Shown: positions 51,760 through 59,946 of the stretch, in pieces
Position numbering within the stretch: the stretch's first letter is position 1
How the letters are laid out: the number at the start of each line of letters is the position of its first letter
Origin: Clostridium ihumii AP5
Lineage (GTDB): Bacteria > Bacillota > Clostridia > Clostridiales > Clostridiaceae
NCBI RefSeq assembly: GCF_000612845.1
Contig: NZ_CCAT010000043.1
Coordinates: 1 to 64,000, forward strand
Length of the DNA: 64,000 nucleotides
Reading direction: 5' to 3'
Notes under the pieces: model-generated
What the model saw: the letters and a program-made list of their open reading frames with translations, nothing else
The model's database searches: none
Told to the model about the DNA's origin: nothing
Made by a program: the position numbers and the translations under genes

Positions 51760-51790
51760 AAAAACCTCTGTTTTATAGGGGTTTTTTATT
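51760..51790 (+). terminator. Terminator in the expression platform of riboswitch 1
   Basis: AAAAACCTC pairs with the GGGGTTTTTT segment, ending in T's, about 45 bases before the ATG of the next gene. CGGAGGG at 51685-51691 can pair with its CCTCTG arm as an anti-terminator. Confidence 0.75.
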
Positions 51791-51835
51791 TTGCACAAAA
51801 TTTCTTTAAGTAGGGTTTAGGGAGGAAATTTTTAA

Positions 51836-52807
51836 ATGTTAAGGTTAAATAAAAAGTTAATATGCTTAGTTATAGGAAGTGTTATTTGTACATCTTTAAT
51901 AGGGTGTTCTAATAATGAATATATAAGTACAAGTTCAAGTGAAGTTGAGAACTATGAAAGTACTGATGATGTTAAAACTAAAGTAAAAAATAATATTGTA
52001 TTTGCATCTTTAAAAAGCACTACAAATTATTTTGATGGGAATTTTAAAATGGAAGATGATAAGGCAATATCAAATATAAATAATAATGAAATAGTTGTAA
52101 GTGACAATAGTGACATTATAAAAGTTAATAAAAAAGATGTTAATCTTATGGCTAATATAGAAAGGGATAAAGATGATATATATGTGCCGTTAGATTTTTT
52201 AAAAGATAATGTAGATGCAAATTTTAATTACAATAGGGAAGAAAATGATTTGATTATAGAAAAATGTATGCACCTTCAATATACTAGTGGTTTTAGTGTT
52301 GAATATTTTAAAGGTGGAGTAAAAAAGGTTATAGATGGAGAAAATCATACTTTAATTCTTGTTCCAGAAGATAAGTATATACCTAAAGAGTTTAAAGGTG
52401 AAAATATTGTAAGAACACCAGTAAAAAATGTTTTAGTAACATCAGAGCACCAAGTAGGGGTCTTAAAAAATATAGACGAAATAAAAAGTATAAAAGAAGT
52501 TACAAAGGAAGCAGCAACTTCAAATGAAATAGAATTAAAAATGGGGCTTCAAGATGGAATTATACAATATGTAAGTAAAGATGATGAATTTGATTTTGAT
52601 AAGATATCATTTTTTAGTCCCAAGCTTGTTATAGTTGATAGAGGATTAAAGGATTATGAAGATACAGTAAAAAAATTAGAGGAGTTAAATATAAATTATG
52701 TAGTTGAAAATTCAAATTTAGAAAATAATCAAAATGCAAAGAATGAATGGGGAAAACTAATCGGTGCATTTTATGACAAAGAAGATACAGTAAAGGTAGT
52801 AAAATAA
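51836..52807 (+). CDS. Half-receptor lipoprotein: stalk domain plus N-lobe of a corrinoid-type binding protein, copy 2
   Basis: 323-residue lipoprotein. The signal peptide ends in the lipobox LIGC (about residues 25-28), so this copy is membrane-tethered. The stalk domain (KDDIYVPLDFLKDNVDANF) and one binding-protein lobe follow, and it ends at NEWGKLIGAFYDKEDTVKVV, the same position as copy 1, without the second lobe. A 57-base stretch (52564-52620) is identical to copy 1 (50302-50358), implying recent duplication or gene conversion. GGGAGG precedes ATG 51836. It is controlled by cobalamin riboswitch 1. Confidence 0.82.
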   Translation: MLRLNKKLICLVIGSVICTSLIGCSNNEYISTSSSEVENYESTDDVKTKVKNNIVFASLKSTTNYFDGNFKMEDDKAISNINNNEIVVSDNSDIIKVNKKDVNLMANIERDKDDIYVPLDFLKDNVDANFNYNREENDLIIEKCMHLQYTSGFSVEYFKGGVKKVIDGENHTLILVPEDKYIPKEFKGENIVRTPVKNVLVTSEHQVGVLKNIDEIKSIKEVTKEAATSNEIELKMGLQDGIIQYVSKDDEFDFDKISFFSPKLVIVDRGLKDYEDTVKKLEELNINYVVENSNLENNQNAKNEWGKLIGAFYDKEDTVKVVK

Positions 52808-52882
52808 ATAATAATTATTAAGTTTAACGCAAATTATCTTAAGTGAAAAATGAATGTAAAAAATTAGATTAAAACTTTGAAT

Positions 52883-52929
52883 TGAAATATGAATAACTTA
52901 AAGTTAAAAACTAAGTTATTCATGTTTCA
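52883..52929. repeat. Long inverted repeat between convergent genes
   Basis: TGAAATATGAATAACTTA (52883-52900) pairs with TAAGTTATTCATGTTTCA (52912-52929) with one mismatch. The right arm also occurs after topB (near 12379). It lies between convergent genes and may work as a terminator although its U tract is weak. Confidence 0.5.
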
Positions 52930-52945
52930 GTTTAGAGTGTAGCTT

Positions 52946-53401
52946 TTAGTCATTTTTGAAGCTTTTTCTAAAACCAAAGAAATCTCTAAATTCATTAGCT
53001 TTATAAAAATCTTTAGAACTATTACTGCCTAAAAGTTCAATTCTTGTTTTAGGATATAATAAATGGCAAGCATTGATAAGAGCTTTTCCAAGGCTTTTTC
53101 CTCTAAAATTTTTATTAATTATTAATTCTATAATATAAGTAGTTATTTCTGTATCAGTTAATCCACGTAGAACACCAACAATGTTATCTTCATAGATTAT
53201 AACAAGAACTATATCAGAGTTTTTAAAGGCTTTTAAAGCATCATTGGGTCTTTTTATAATGGTTAACCAGCCTTCAGTTTCATATATTTTTTGAATATAT
53301 GAAAAGTCATTTTCCTTAAATTCCCTAATGTAAAAGCCCTTTGGTAATGAGATATTAGATAAAATTAACTTGATGTTTTCAGGGGTTGTTTTATTATTCA
53401 T
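52946..53401 (-). CDS. GNAT family N-acetyltransferase
   Basis: 151-residue GNAT protein. The core reads IIELIINKNFRGKSLGKALI, the acetyl-CoA loop (R-x-x-G-x-G/A type: RGKSLGKA), followed by a short motif B region (IELLGSNSSKDFYKANEF). It starts with IKLILSNISLPKGFYIREF. The start is ATG 53401, with GAGGTAAT upstream on the strand. It interrupts the B12 region on the opposite strand and has no evident link to it. Confidence 0.82.
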   Translation of the reverse strand: MNNKTTPENIKLILSNISLPKGFYIREFKENDFSYIQKIYETEGWLTIIKRPNDALKAFKNSDIVLVIIYEDNIVGVLRGLTDTEITTYIIELIINKNFRGKSLGKALINACHLLYPKTRIELLGSNSSKDFYKANEFRDFFGFRKSFKND

Positions 53402-53748
53402 GGATTATTACCTCACTCATATAAATTTGTATTTTAATTAATAATAAAAATTATACTATATATTAGTACAATTATGTAAAAAAAAGTTAAAAATATTAGA
53501 TGTAGATTATAAAAATTTCAAGAATAACCATATATTCCAAAATGGAATGTGTTGAAATTTTAGTATATTAAAATTTAAATAAATATAACGTTAAATGAGA
53601 TAAATAGGGCATTGAAACTAGTTTAATTTTTAGAAAAATGTTATAAAAAATTAAAAAATATAAAATAATCATTAAAATAATACAAAAAATGGTATTGAAT
53701 TATGTAAAATTTAGCAATATAATGTGGTTGTTTGAAAATTTAATAGTT

Positions 53749-53965
53749 ATATTTAGGTACTCACTGTGAAATTAATTTCATGATATAAGTTGTACAAGTT
53801 TTTAAGTTTAAAAAGTTTGCATTTTATAAAAGAGTTTAATAGGGAAAGTGGTGAAAATCCACTACAGCCCCCGCTACTGTAACGGATACGAAGTCAAATC
53901 CACTGGTTTTTAACTGGGAAGGATGACTAAGGTTAAGTCGTTAGTCAGGAGACCTGCCTAAATAG
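53749..53965 (+). promoter_or_regulatory. Cobalamin riboswitch 2, with an enlarged P1-P2 insert
   Basis: The core is almost identical to riboswitch 1, with the B12 box AGTCAGGAGACCTGCC. P1 pairs ATTTAGGTA (53751-53759) with TGCCTAAAT (53955-53963). Between the P1 strand and the first core element there are about 75 bases, including the palindrome TGAAATTAATTTCA, where riboswitch 1 has about 10. It controls the full-length receptor gene at 54210 through a terminator at 54066-54094. Confidence 0.93.
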
Positions 53966-54065
53966 ATATTTAGATCAGAGGTTTCGGAGGGAAATCAAAG
54001 TATATCAAAATTTATTTTTTAATTTTAAAATATTTTTAATGTTTTTAAAATTAGTGATATATTAA

Positions 54066-54094
54066 AAAAACCTCTATTTAAAGAGGTTTTTTTA
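54066..54094 (+). terminator. Terminator in the expression platform of riboswitch 2
   Basis: AAAAACCTCT (54066-54075) pairs with AGAGGTTTTT (54082-54091 region), then T's. CGGAGGG near 53985-53991 can pair with its CCTCT arm. Confidence 0.85.
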
Positions 54095-54209
54095 TTGCAA
54101 AAATCAATATATATTTTAAAGCTAAAATATAAAATTAATAATTTATATAAAAAATAAGATTAAAGATAGTTTAAATCTTAATAAGTACATATTTTTGGAG
54201 GATAAGGGA

Positions 54210-55658
54210 ATGTTGAGAAATAATAAAAGAATAAGCAAATTAGTTATAAGTGCTGCATTATGTACAGCTATATCTATGAGTCTCATTGGGTGCTCAATAG
54301 GAGAAGGGAAAAGTACAGAGTCAAGTGTAGTTGTAGATAATGAAAAAACAGAAAATGTGGTTAAAACTAAAATTGATGAAGAGAAAGTTTTTGTTTCATT
54401 AAAAGATACATGTAATTATTTTAAGGGTGAATTTAAATTAAATGATAAAGACGCAGTAGTAAAAATAAACAATGATGAAATTGTAGTAAATAAGGATAGT
54501 GAAACTGCAAAGGTAAATTCAAAAGAAATAAAATTAGAACAAAAAACTAAAGCTGACAAGGAAGATATATATGTTCCAATAGAATTTTTAAGTGATGCTA
54601 TAGATGCAAGATTTAATTATGATAAGGAAGAAAAGGTTTTAAATATAAGAACAGAAATGCCACTTAAGTATACAAAAGCATTTAGTGTGAAATATCTTAA
54701 GGGTGGAATTAAAAAAGTTGTTGATGGTGATAAAAGAACTTTAATAATAGTGCCAGAAGGAAAAGAAGTGCCAGAAGAATTTAAAAATGAAATAGTTATA
54801 AAAACACCAGCTAAAAATGTGTTGTTAGGTTCAACTACTCAGGCATGTCTTTTAAGGGCAATAGGTGAACTTGATAGTGTTAAAGCTGTAACAACTGAAG
54901 CTAAAAATTGGAGTATAGATGAAATTAAAACAGGACTTGAAAATGGAAATATAGAATTTGTTGGAAAAGGTGATTCTCCAGATTTTGAAAAGATATCAGT
55001 TTTAAAGCCGGATTTAGCAGTAGTTTATAGTGGTCCAGCTGGTCAACAAAAACTTATGGAAAAATTAGATGAGTTAAAAATAAATTATGTAGTTGATAAT
55101 GAATATTTAGAGGAAAATCCATATGGAAGAATGGAATGGTCTAAGTTAATGTCAGCATTTTATGATAAAGAAGAAGAGGCTGAAAAGCAATTTGATAAGG
55201 CAATAAAAAATGTAGAAGCTGCAAGTAAAAAGATAGAAGGCAAAGAAAAACCAAAAGTAGTATGGGCAACTATAAGTAAAGGTAAAGTATATGTTCCTAA
55301 AAGTGATTCATATGTTGCAAAAATGATTGAAATGGCTGGAGGAGAATATATTTTAAAAGATGATGGTGTAGGAAGTGGAACTATAAGTATAGAAGAATTA
55401 TATGCAAAAGCTAATGAAGCAGATATTTTTGTTTATTCATCTTCAACAAATTATAGTCCAACATTAAAAAGTGTAGTAGAAAAAGCTCCTATACTTGAAA
55501 AACTCCAACTTGTAAAAGATAAAAAAGTATGGTGTTTTGCACCGGATTATTTCCAATCAATAGATAAAAGTGACGAACTTATTATAGATTTAATGGAAAT
55601 GTTCCACCCAGGTTCAACTGGAAATGAAATTAAACACTATGTAAATTATAAAGAATAA
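54210..55658 (+). CDS. Corrinoid-type ABC transporter binding lipoprotein with stalk domain (full length)
   Basis: 482-residue lipoprotein with lipobox LIGC (about residues 26-29), a copper-amine-oxidase-N-like stalk (about 40-145, KEDIYVPIEFLSDAIDARF) and a complete two-lobe class III binding protein (about 150-480). Lobe 1 resembles the half-receptors; the linker helix is EAEKQFDKAIKNVEAASKKI and lobe 2 carries KPKVVWATISKGKVYVPKSD and EKAPILEKLQLVKDKKVW. It is the likely BtuF partner for the BtuC/BtuD proteins downstream. ATG 54210 is chosen because GGAGG (54197-54201) lies 8 bases upstream; a TTG at 54195 falls inside that site. Controlled by riboswitch 2. Confidence 0.88.
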   Translation: MLRNNKRISKLVISAALCTAISMSLIGCSIGEGKSTESSVVVDNEKTENVVKTKIDEEKVFVSLKDTCNYFKGEFKLNDKDAVVKINNDEIVVNKDSETAKVNSKEIKLEQKTKADKEDIYVPIEFLSDAIDARFNYDKEEKVLNIRTEMPLKYTKAFSVKYLKGGIKKVVDGDKRTLIIVPEGKEVPEEFKNEIVIKTPAKNVLLGSTTQACLLRAIGELDSVKAVTTEAKNWSIDEIKTGLENGNIEFVGKGDSPDFEKISVLKPDLAVVYSGPAGQQKLMEKLDELKINYVVDNEYLEENPYGRMEWSKLMSAFYDKEEEAEKQFDKAIKNVEAASKKIEGKEKPKVVWATISKGKVYVPKSDSYVAKMIEMAGGEYILKDDGVGSGTISIEELYAKANEADIFVYSSSTNYSPTLKSVVEKAPILEKLQLVKDKKVWCFAPDYFQSIDKSDELIIDLMEMFHPGSTGNEIKHYVNYKE

Positions 55659-55713
55659 AAACAAAAATCCTACAGAAGCTCTAAAAATAGAGCTGACATA
55701 TAAATAGATATTA

Positions 55714-55757
55714 AATATAGAGATGTACTATTTTAAATTGGTACATCTTATATATTT
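55714..55757 (+). terminator. Probable terminator after the full-length receptor
   Basis: AGATGTAC (55721-55728) pairs with GTACATCT (55741-55748) and flanking A/T pairs extend the stem, followed by T-rich sequence. It suggests that btuC has its own promoter. Confidence 0.55.
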
Positions 55758-55835
55758 TAAATCAAAATATAGAGAAATAAGTTTAAAAACAAAATTACTC
55801 TTATTTTAGTTGAGAAAGAGAGATTGAAAGTGTTG

Positions 55836-56099
55836 TACAAAAATTAACAATTAACGATGAACAATTAACAATGAAGGATAAAACTGAAAGCTCAGTTTTT
55901 TAAATGGATTCTTAAAATAATTTGTAGAACAAATTGATTAAGGATTATATAAAAACTTAGTTTTTATGGACTTCTATTCACCATAACTATTCACTTTTCA
56001 CTCTTACTTATTAGTTGGTTGCCAATAGAAATATAGTAATAAACTGTAATATAGTTACTATCATTTGAGAAAGACATTACTTTAAATTTGAATTTGGAG
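55836..56099 (+). repeat. Dispersed repeat A copy abutting the btuC-like gene
   Basis: Left end ACAAAAATTAACAATTAACG, hairpin AAAACTGAAAGCTCAGTTTT, then TTCACTTTTCACTCTTACTT and a tail TTTGAATTTGGAGAGG that merges with the ribosome binding site of the permease gene. The repeat fills almost all of the leader of the btuCD genes. Confidence 0.75.
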
Positions 56100-56109
56100 A
56101 GGATAAAAT

Positions 56110-57138
56110 ATGGATTTTTTAAGAAAGTCTAAGGTTAGGTATACAATAGTTTTTGTTATATTAGCATGTTTGATGTTTTTAACTTTAGCGTTATGTGTTG
56201 GATTTGGTTCAGTTAAGATTGGGCTTAGGGAAATTTTAGATATTTTATTTAATAAAGAAGCTACAGTGAATCCTTTTTACGATATAGTTTGGAATATTAG
56301 ATTTCCAAGAGCTGTAGCGACGATTATAGGAGGATGTTCTCTTGCAGCGTCAGGACTTTTATTACAAATATTTTTTAAAAACCCAATAGTAGAGCCTTAT
56401 GTTTTAGGTGTTTCATCTGGAGCATCATTATTTGTTGGAGTTATAATGCTTGGTGGTGTAACTCTTGGATTTGAGACAGTATCACCATTTATGTTAGTGT
56501 TAGGTGCTTTTTTAGGTTCACTTATAGTTATGGCTATAGTAATTTTATTTGCAGGAAAGGTTAAAAATGTAGTTACATTACTTGTAATAGGTATGATGGT
56601 TGGATATTTATGTAGTGGAGTTACAAGTGTATTAACAGCTTTTGCTGATAAAGAAAAGCTTCAAGGTTTTACAATGTGGAGGATGGGTACTTTTTCTGCA
56701 TTTACATGGAATCAAGTTAAAGTACTTATGATAATAGGTATTCCAGTAATTTTATTAAGTATGTGTATAGTAAAACCGTTAAATGCATTTTTGTTAGGTG
56801 AAGAGTATGCAAAAAGTATGGGAGTTAATATAAAAGGATTTAGAATAGCTATTGTAGCCATTTCAAGTATTTTAGCAGCAGTTGTTACGGCTTTTGCAGG
56901 TCCAGTTGCATTTATTGGACTAGCTGTTCCTCAAATTTCAAGATTGTTATTTAAGACTACAGATAATAAAGTACTTTTGCCAGGAACTATAATGCTTGGA
57001 GGAATAGTTACTTCTATTTGTGATTTAATTGCAAGAACAATAGTGTCACCAGTGGAACTTCCAATAAGTGCAGTAACTTCTTTTGTTGGAGCACCAATTG
57101 TAATATTCCTTGTGTTAAAAAGGAGGGCTTCATTATGA
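56110..57138 (+). CDS. BtuC/FecCD-type corrinoid ABC transporter permease
   Basis: 342-residue membrane protein with about ten hydrophobic segments. Family marks are RFPRAVATIIGGCSLAASG, FFKNPIVEPYVLGVSSGASL and the loop SMGVNIKGFRIAIVAISSIL. It forms the channel of a BtuCD-F importer, with the ATPase gene overlapping its stop by 4 bases. GGAGAGG precedes ATG 56110. The substrate assignment to corrinoids rests on the riboswitch-controlled receptor upstream and cbiZ downstream. Confidence 0.88.
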   Translation: MDFLRKSKVRYTIVFVILACLMFLTLALCVGFGSVKIGLREILDILFNKEATVNPFYDIVWNIRFPRAVATIIGGCSLAASGLLLQIFFKNPIVEPYVLGVSSGASLFVGVIMLGGVTLGFETVSPFMLVLGAFLGSLIVMAIVILFAGKVKNVVTLLVIGMMVGYLCSGVTSVLTAFADKEKLQGFTMWRMGTFSAFTWNQVKVLMIIGIPVILLSMCIVKPLNAFLLGEEYAKSMGVNIKGFRIAIVAISSILAAVVTAFAGPVAFIGLAVPQISRLLFKTTDNKVLLPGTIMLGGIVTSICDLIARTIVSPVELPISAVTSFVGAPIVIFLVLKRRASL

Positions 57139-58334
57139 TTATGTTAAATACAAATAAATTAACTGTTGGATATGAGAAGAAAATAGTAGTAGACAATGTT
57201 GAAATTGAAGTGAATAGTGGGGAGATATTATGTTTTTTAGGTGCTAATGGAGCTGGTAAAACAACAATACTTAGAACTTTATCAGGTCTTTTAACTTCTA
57301 TAAGTGGAGAAGTTTATATAAAAGAAAAAAATTTGCTTCAAATTGATAAAAAAGAATTAGCTAAAAAATTAGCATTAGTTTTAACTAATAAATTTGAAGG
57401 CTCTCTTACAACTGTATATGAAGTTGTAGCTATGGGAAGGTATCCTCACACAGGATTTTTTGGAAAGCTTAGTGAAAAAGATAATGAAATTGTATTTGAT
57501 GCATTAAAAACTGTAAATGCGGATAAGTTAAAAGAGCGTTATTTTGACGAATTAAGTGATGGTGAAAAACAAAAAGTTTTAGTTGCAAGAGCATTAGCTG
57601 GAGAACCAGAAATTATTATATTAGATGAGCCAACTACTCATCTTGATATAAAACATAGATTAGAACTTATGGATATATTAAAAAAACTTAGCAAAGATAA
57701 AAATATAGCAGTTGTTGTGTGTTTACATGAAATTGATATTGCTCTTAAAAGTGCTGATAAAGTAGTTCTTGTAAAGGATAATGAAATATTTGCTTATGGA
57801 GCACCAGAAGATGTTGTAGATGAAAAGATAATAAATAATTTATATGGAATGGAGTCTAATTATAATAATTTATTAGGTTCTGTTGAAATAGAAAACACAT
57901 TAAAACCAGAAGTTTTTGTTTTAGGTGGATGTGGAAAAGGAACACCAATATATAGAATATTTACAAAATCAGATATAGGAATTTCAACTGGTATAATTTA
58001 TGAGAATGATATAGATTATGAAATTGCAAGAACTATGGGAATAAAAATATACAGTTTAAAGCCATATAAAAAAGTAGAAGATGGTGATGTTGTACATATA
58101 AAGAATGAATTAAATGATATTAATTTTGTAATAGATGCAGGCAGCATCATAGGAGATATAAACTTTAAAAATACAGAAATAATTAAAGAAGCCATAAAAA
58201 GAAAAAAAACTGTAGTATCTTTAAGAAGCAAAGAAGACAGTATGAAACTATATGGTGATAATTATAAAAATATAGTTTATTTTAATAATGTTTCAGATGT
58301 TTTAAAGGAATTTTACAAAGTAGTAAATGTTTAA
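57135..58334 (+). CDS. BtuD-type ABC ATPase with extra C-terminal domain
   Basis: 399-residue ATPase. Residues about 1-250 are a normal BtuD/FecE subunit: Walker A GANGAGKTT (about 35-43), signature ELSDGEKQK (an SDGE variant of SGGQ), Walker B IIILDEPTTHLD and the switch region CLHEID. Residues about 258-399 form an added domain starting PEVFVLGGCGKGTPIYRIFT, with a glycine-rich nucleotide-binding look, followed by GIIYENDIDYEIARTMGI. Such an extension occurs on B12-linked ATPases of clostridia and archaea; its function is not known to me. AGGAGGG precedes ATG 57135. Confidence 0.87.
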   Translation: MIMLNTNKLTVGYEKKIVVDNVEIEVNSGEILCFLGANGAGKTTILRTLSGLLTSISGEVYIKEKNLLQIDKKELAKKLALVLTNKFEGSLTTVYEVVAMGRYPHTGFFGKLSEKDNEIVFDALKTVNADKLKERYFDELSDGEKQKVLVARALAGEPEIIILDEPTTHLDIKHRLELMDILKKLSKDKNIAVVVCLHEIDIALKSADKVVLVKDNEIFAYGAPEDVVDEKIINNLYGMESNYNNLLGSVEIENTLKPEVFVLGGCGKGTPIYRIFTKSDIGISTGIIYENDIDYEIARTMGIKIYSLKPYKKVEDGDVVHIKNELNDINFVIDAGSIIGDINFKNTEIIKEAIKRKKTVVSLRSKEDSMKLYGDNYKNIVYFNNVSDVLKEFYKVVNV

Positions 58335-58422
58335 TATAATTTAAAGTTCCAAAATAAAATTATTTAAGATGTAAATGTGATTAATTTTAGTAAAGGAAAC
58401 AGGAATTATTTAAAACGTTAAA

Positions 58423-58775
58423 TAAAATTAACAATTAATGATAAAACTGATGTATCTAAAGCAATAGGTATATTTACTATTAAAACTATGGTCAGTAAGA
58501 ATATTATAATGGGGAATTTATTCTCCAAAATGAACTTTTTATGGATAAATATTATATTAATTTTATTTGAAGTACAAATAAAAAAATTGTAGCGGGGATT
58601 TCAATCCCCGGGGATATTCACCATAATTCTTAATTGGTTTCAAATACAAATCGATAAATTATAGGAACAAAGTGAGTAATAACTACCATAACTTTTCACT
58701 CTTAGTTCTTACCTGATTTTCAATATAAAAATAGAAATAACATGTAACTTTAGTACTATCATTTGAGAAAGAGAT
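58423..58775 (+). repeat. Dispersed repeat A copy with nested element C, before cbiZ
   Basis: Starts with AAATAAAATTAACAATTAAT, is interrupted by element C at 58453-58621, then resumes with TTCTTAATTGGTTTCAAATAC and TTTCACTCTTAGTTCTTACC, ending near the cbiZ ribosome binding site. The left end of element B (AAGGAAACAGGAATTATTTA, near 58395) lies just before it. Confidence 0.65.
58453..58621 (+). repeat. Nested element C, copy 2
   Basis: Second copy of the 165-base structured element (first at 33069-33235). It carries the perfect hairpin CGGGGATTTCAATCCCCG and GGGGAATTTATTCTCC. Sequence conservation is high outside loops. Confidence 0.7.
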
Positions 58776-58803
58776 TAAAACCATGTGATAAGGAGGTTTT
58801 TTT

Positions 58804-59946
58804 ATGATGATATATAAATTGTCAACTGGTGATGAAGTACATAGATATGATAAAAGTATAGTTATACCTTTTAAAGGTGAAAGAAAGGTGGTTAGTTCAG
58901 GGCCTTTAAATGGAGGTTATAGAGAAGATTTGAAGTATGTTTTTAATAATGATTCTAATCCTGGTGCAGGAATTGCTTGTACAATGAAGGGGGAAACTTA
59001 TGAAGAACATATGATGATAACAGCAACAGAGCTTGGACTTGATGGGGAATTTGCAAGTGGTCTTTGTACTGCTGCATCAATGGATAATGTATCTATAAAA
59101 GAGGAAGAGTTTGAAGATGTTAAAGTAACAGCAATAGTAACTGGTGGTATAGATGTGAATGGTGGAAGAGCTGGTGACCCTGCATCTTATGTTGAAAGAA
59201 ATAAAAAAATTAGTAAGTTAAAACTAGGAACTATTAATATTATTTTGGTTATAGATGCTGATTTAGCAGAAGGAACAATGGTTAGGTCAGTGGTTACAGC
59301 GACAGAAGCAAAGACAGCAGCAATTACAGAACTTATGGCAGGAAGCATGTATTCAAGAGGACTTGCTACTGGTTCAGGAACTGATGGAATAATAGTAGTT
59401 TCTAATCCAAGTTCAGATAATAAGTTAACTGATGCAGGAAAACATTCAAAGCTTGGTGAACTTATAGGACTTTCTGTAAAGTCAGCAGTAAAAGAAGCAC
59501 TTTTTTTACAAACAGAATTAAGCCCAAAGTATCAACATAGCTTTTTAAAGAGAATGAAAAGATTTAAAGTAGATGAAGATATACTTTGGGAAAAATACAA
59601 GAATATTTGTATTCATAAAAAAGCTCAGTTAGATCTAACAAAAGCAGAATTTATTAATAGTGTACATAAAATTGAAAGAAACAATAGACTTGTAACACTA
59701 ACATCCTTATATGCGCATCTTATAGATGAATTAGATTGGGAACTTTTATCAAAAGAAGAAGTTTCATTAGAATGTATTAATATTTTAAATGAAATTTGCA
59801 GTAATTTTGATTTAGAAAGTCCATTAAGTGGTCATGCTAAGTTAAATATTAATGATGAAGATTCAAAAGACCAGATTATTTCAAAATTAATAGATAAATT
59901 TATACTTATTATAACACTTGTAGCTGGGGTGAAAAGAGATGTTTAA
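58804..59946 (+). CDS. cbiZ: Adenosylcobinamide amidohydrolase CbiZ, with C-terminal extension
   Basis: 380-residue enzyme. Residues about 1-230 match CbiZ: VVSSGPLNGGYREDLKYVFN, ASGLCTAASMDN, VTAIVTGGIDVNGGRAGDPA and TGSGTDGIIVVSN. CbiZ cuts the amide that joins the aminopropanol arm of adenosylcobinamide or pseudo-B12, giving cobyric acid, so imported corrinoids can be rebuilt with another lower ligand. The last 150 residues are helical and outside the known core. AAGGAGG precedes ATG 58804 (a second ATG follows at 58807). It overlaps the cobN-like gene by 8 bases. Confidence 0.88.
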   Translation: MMIYKLSTGDEVHRYDKSIVIPFKGERKVVSSGPLNGGYREDLKYVFNNDSNPGAGIACTMKGETYEEHMMITATELGLDGEFASGLCTAASMDNVSIKEEEFEDVKVTAIVTGGIDVNGGRAGDPASYVERNKKISKLKLGTINIILVIDADLAEGTMVRSVVTATEAKTAAITELMAGSMYSRGLATGSGTDGIIVVSNPSSDNKLTDAGKHSKLGELIGLSVKSAVKEALFLQTELSPKYQHSFLKRMKRFKVDEDILWEKYKNICIHKKAQLDLTKAEFINSVHKIERNNRLVTLTSLYAHLIDELDWELLSKEEVSLECINILNEICSNFDLESPLSGHAKLNINDEDSKDQIISKLIDKFILIITLVAGVKRDV

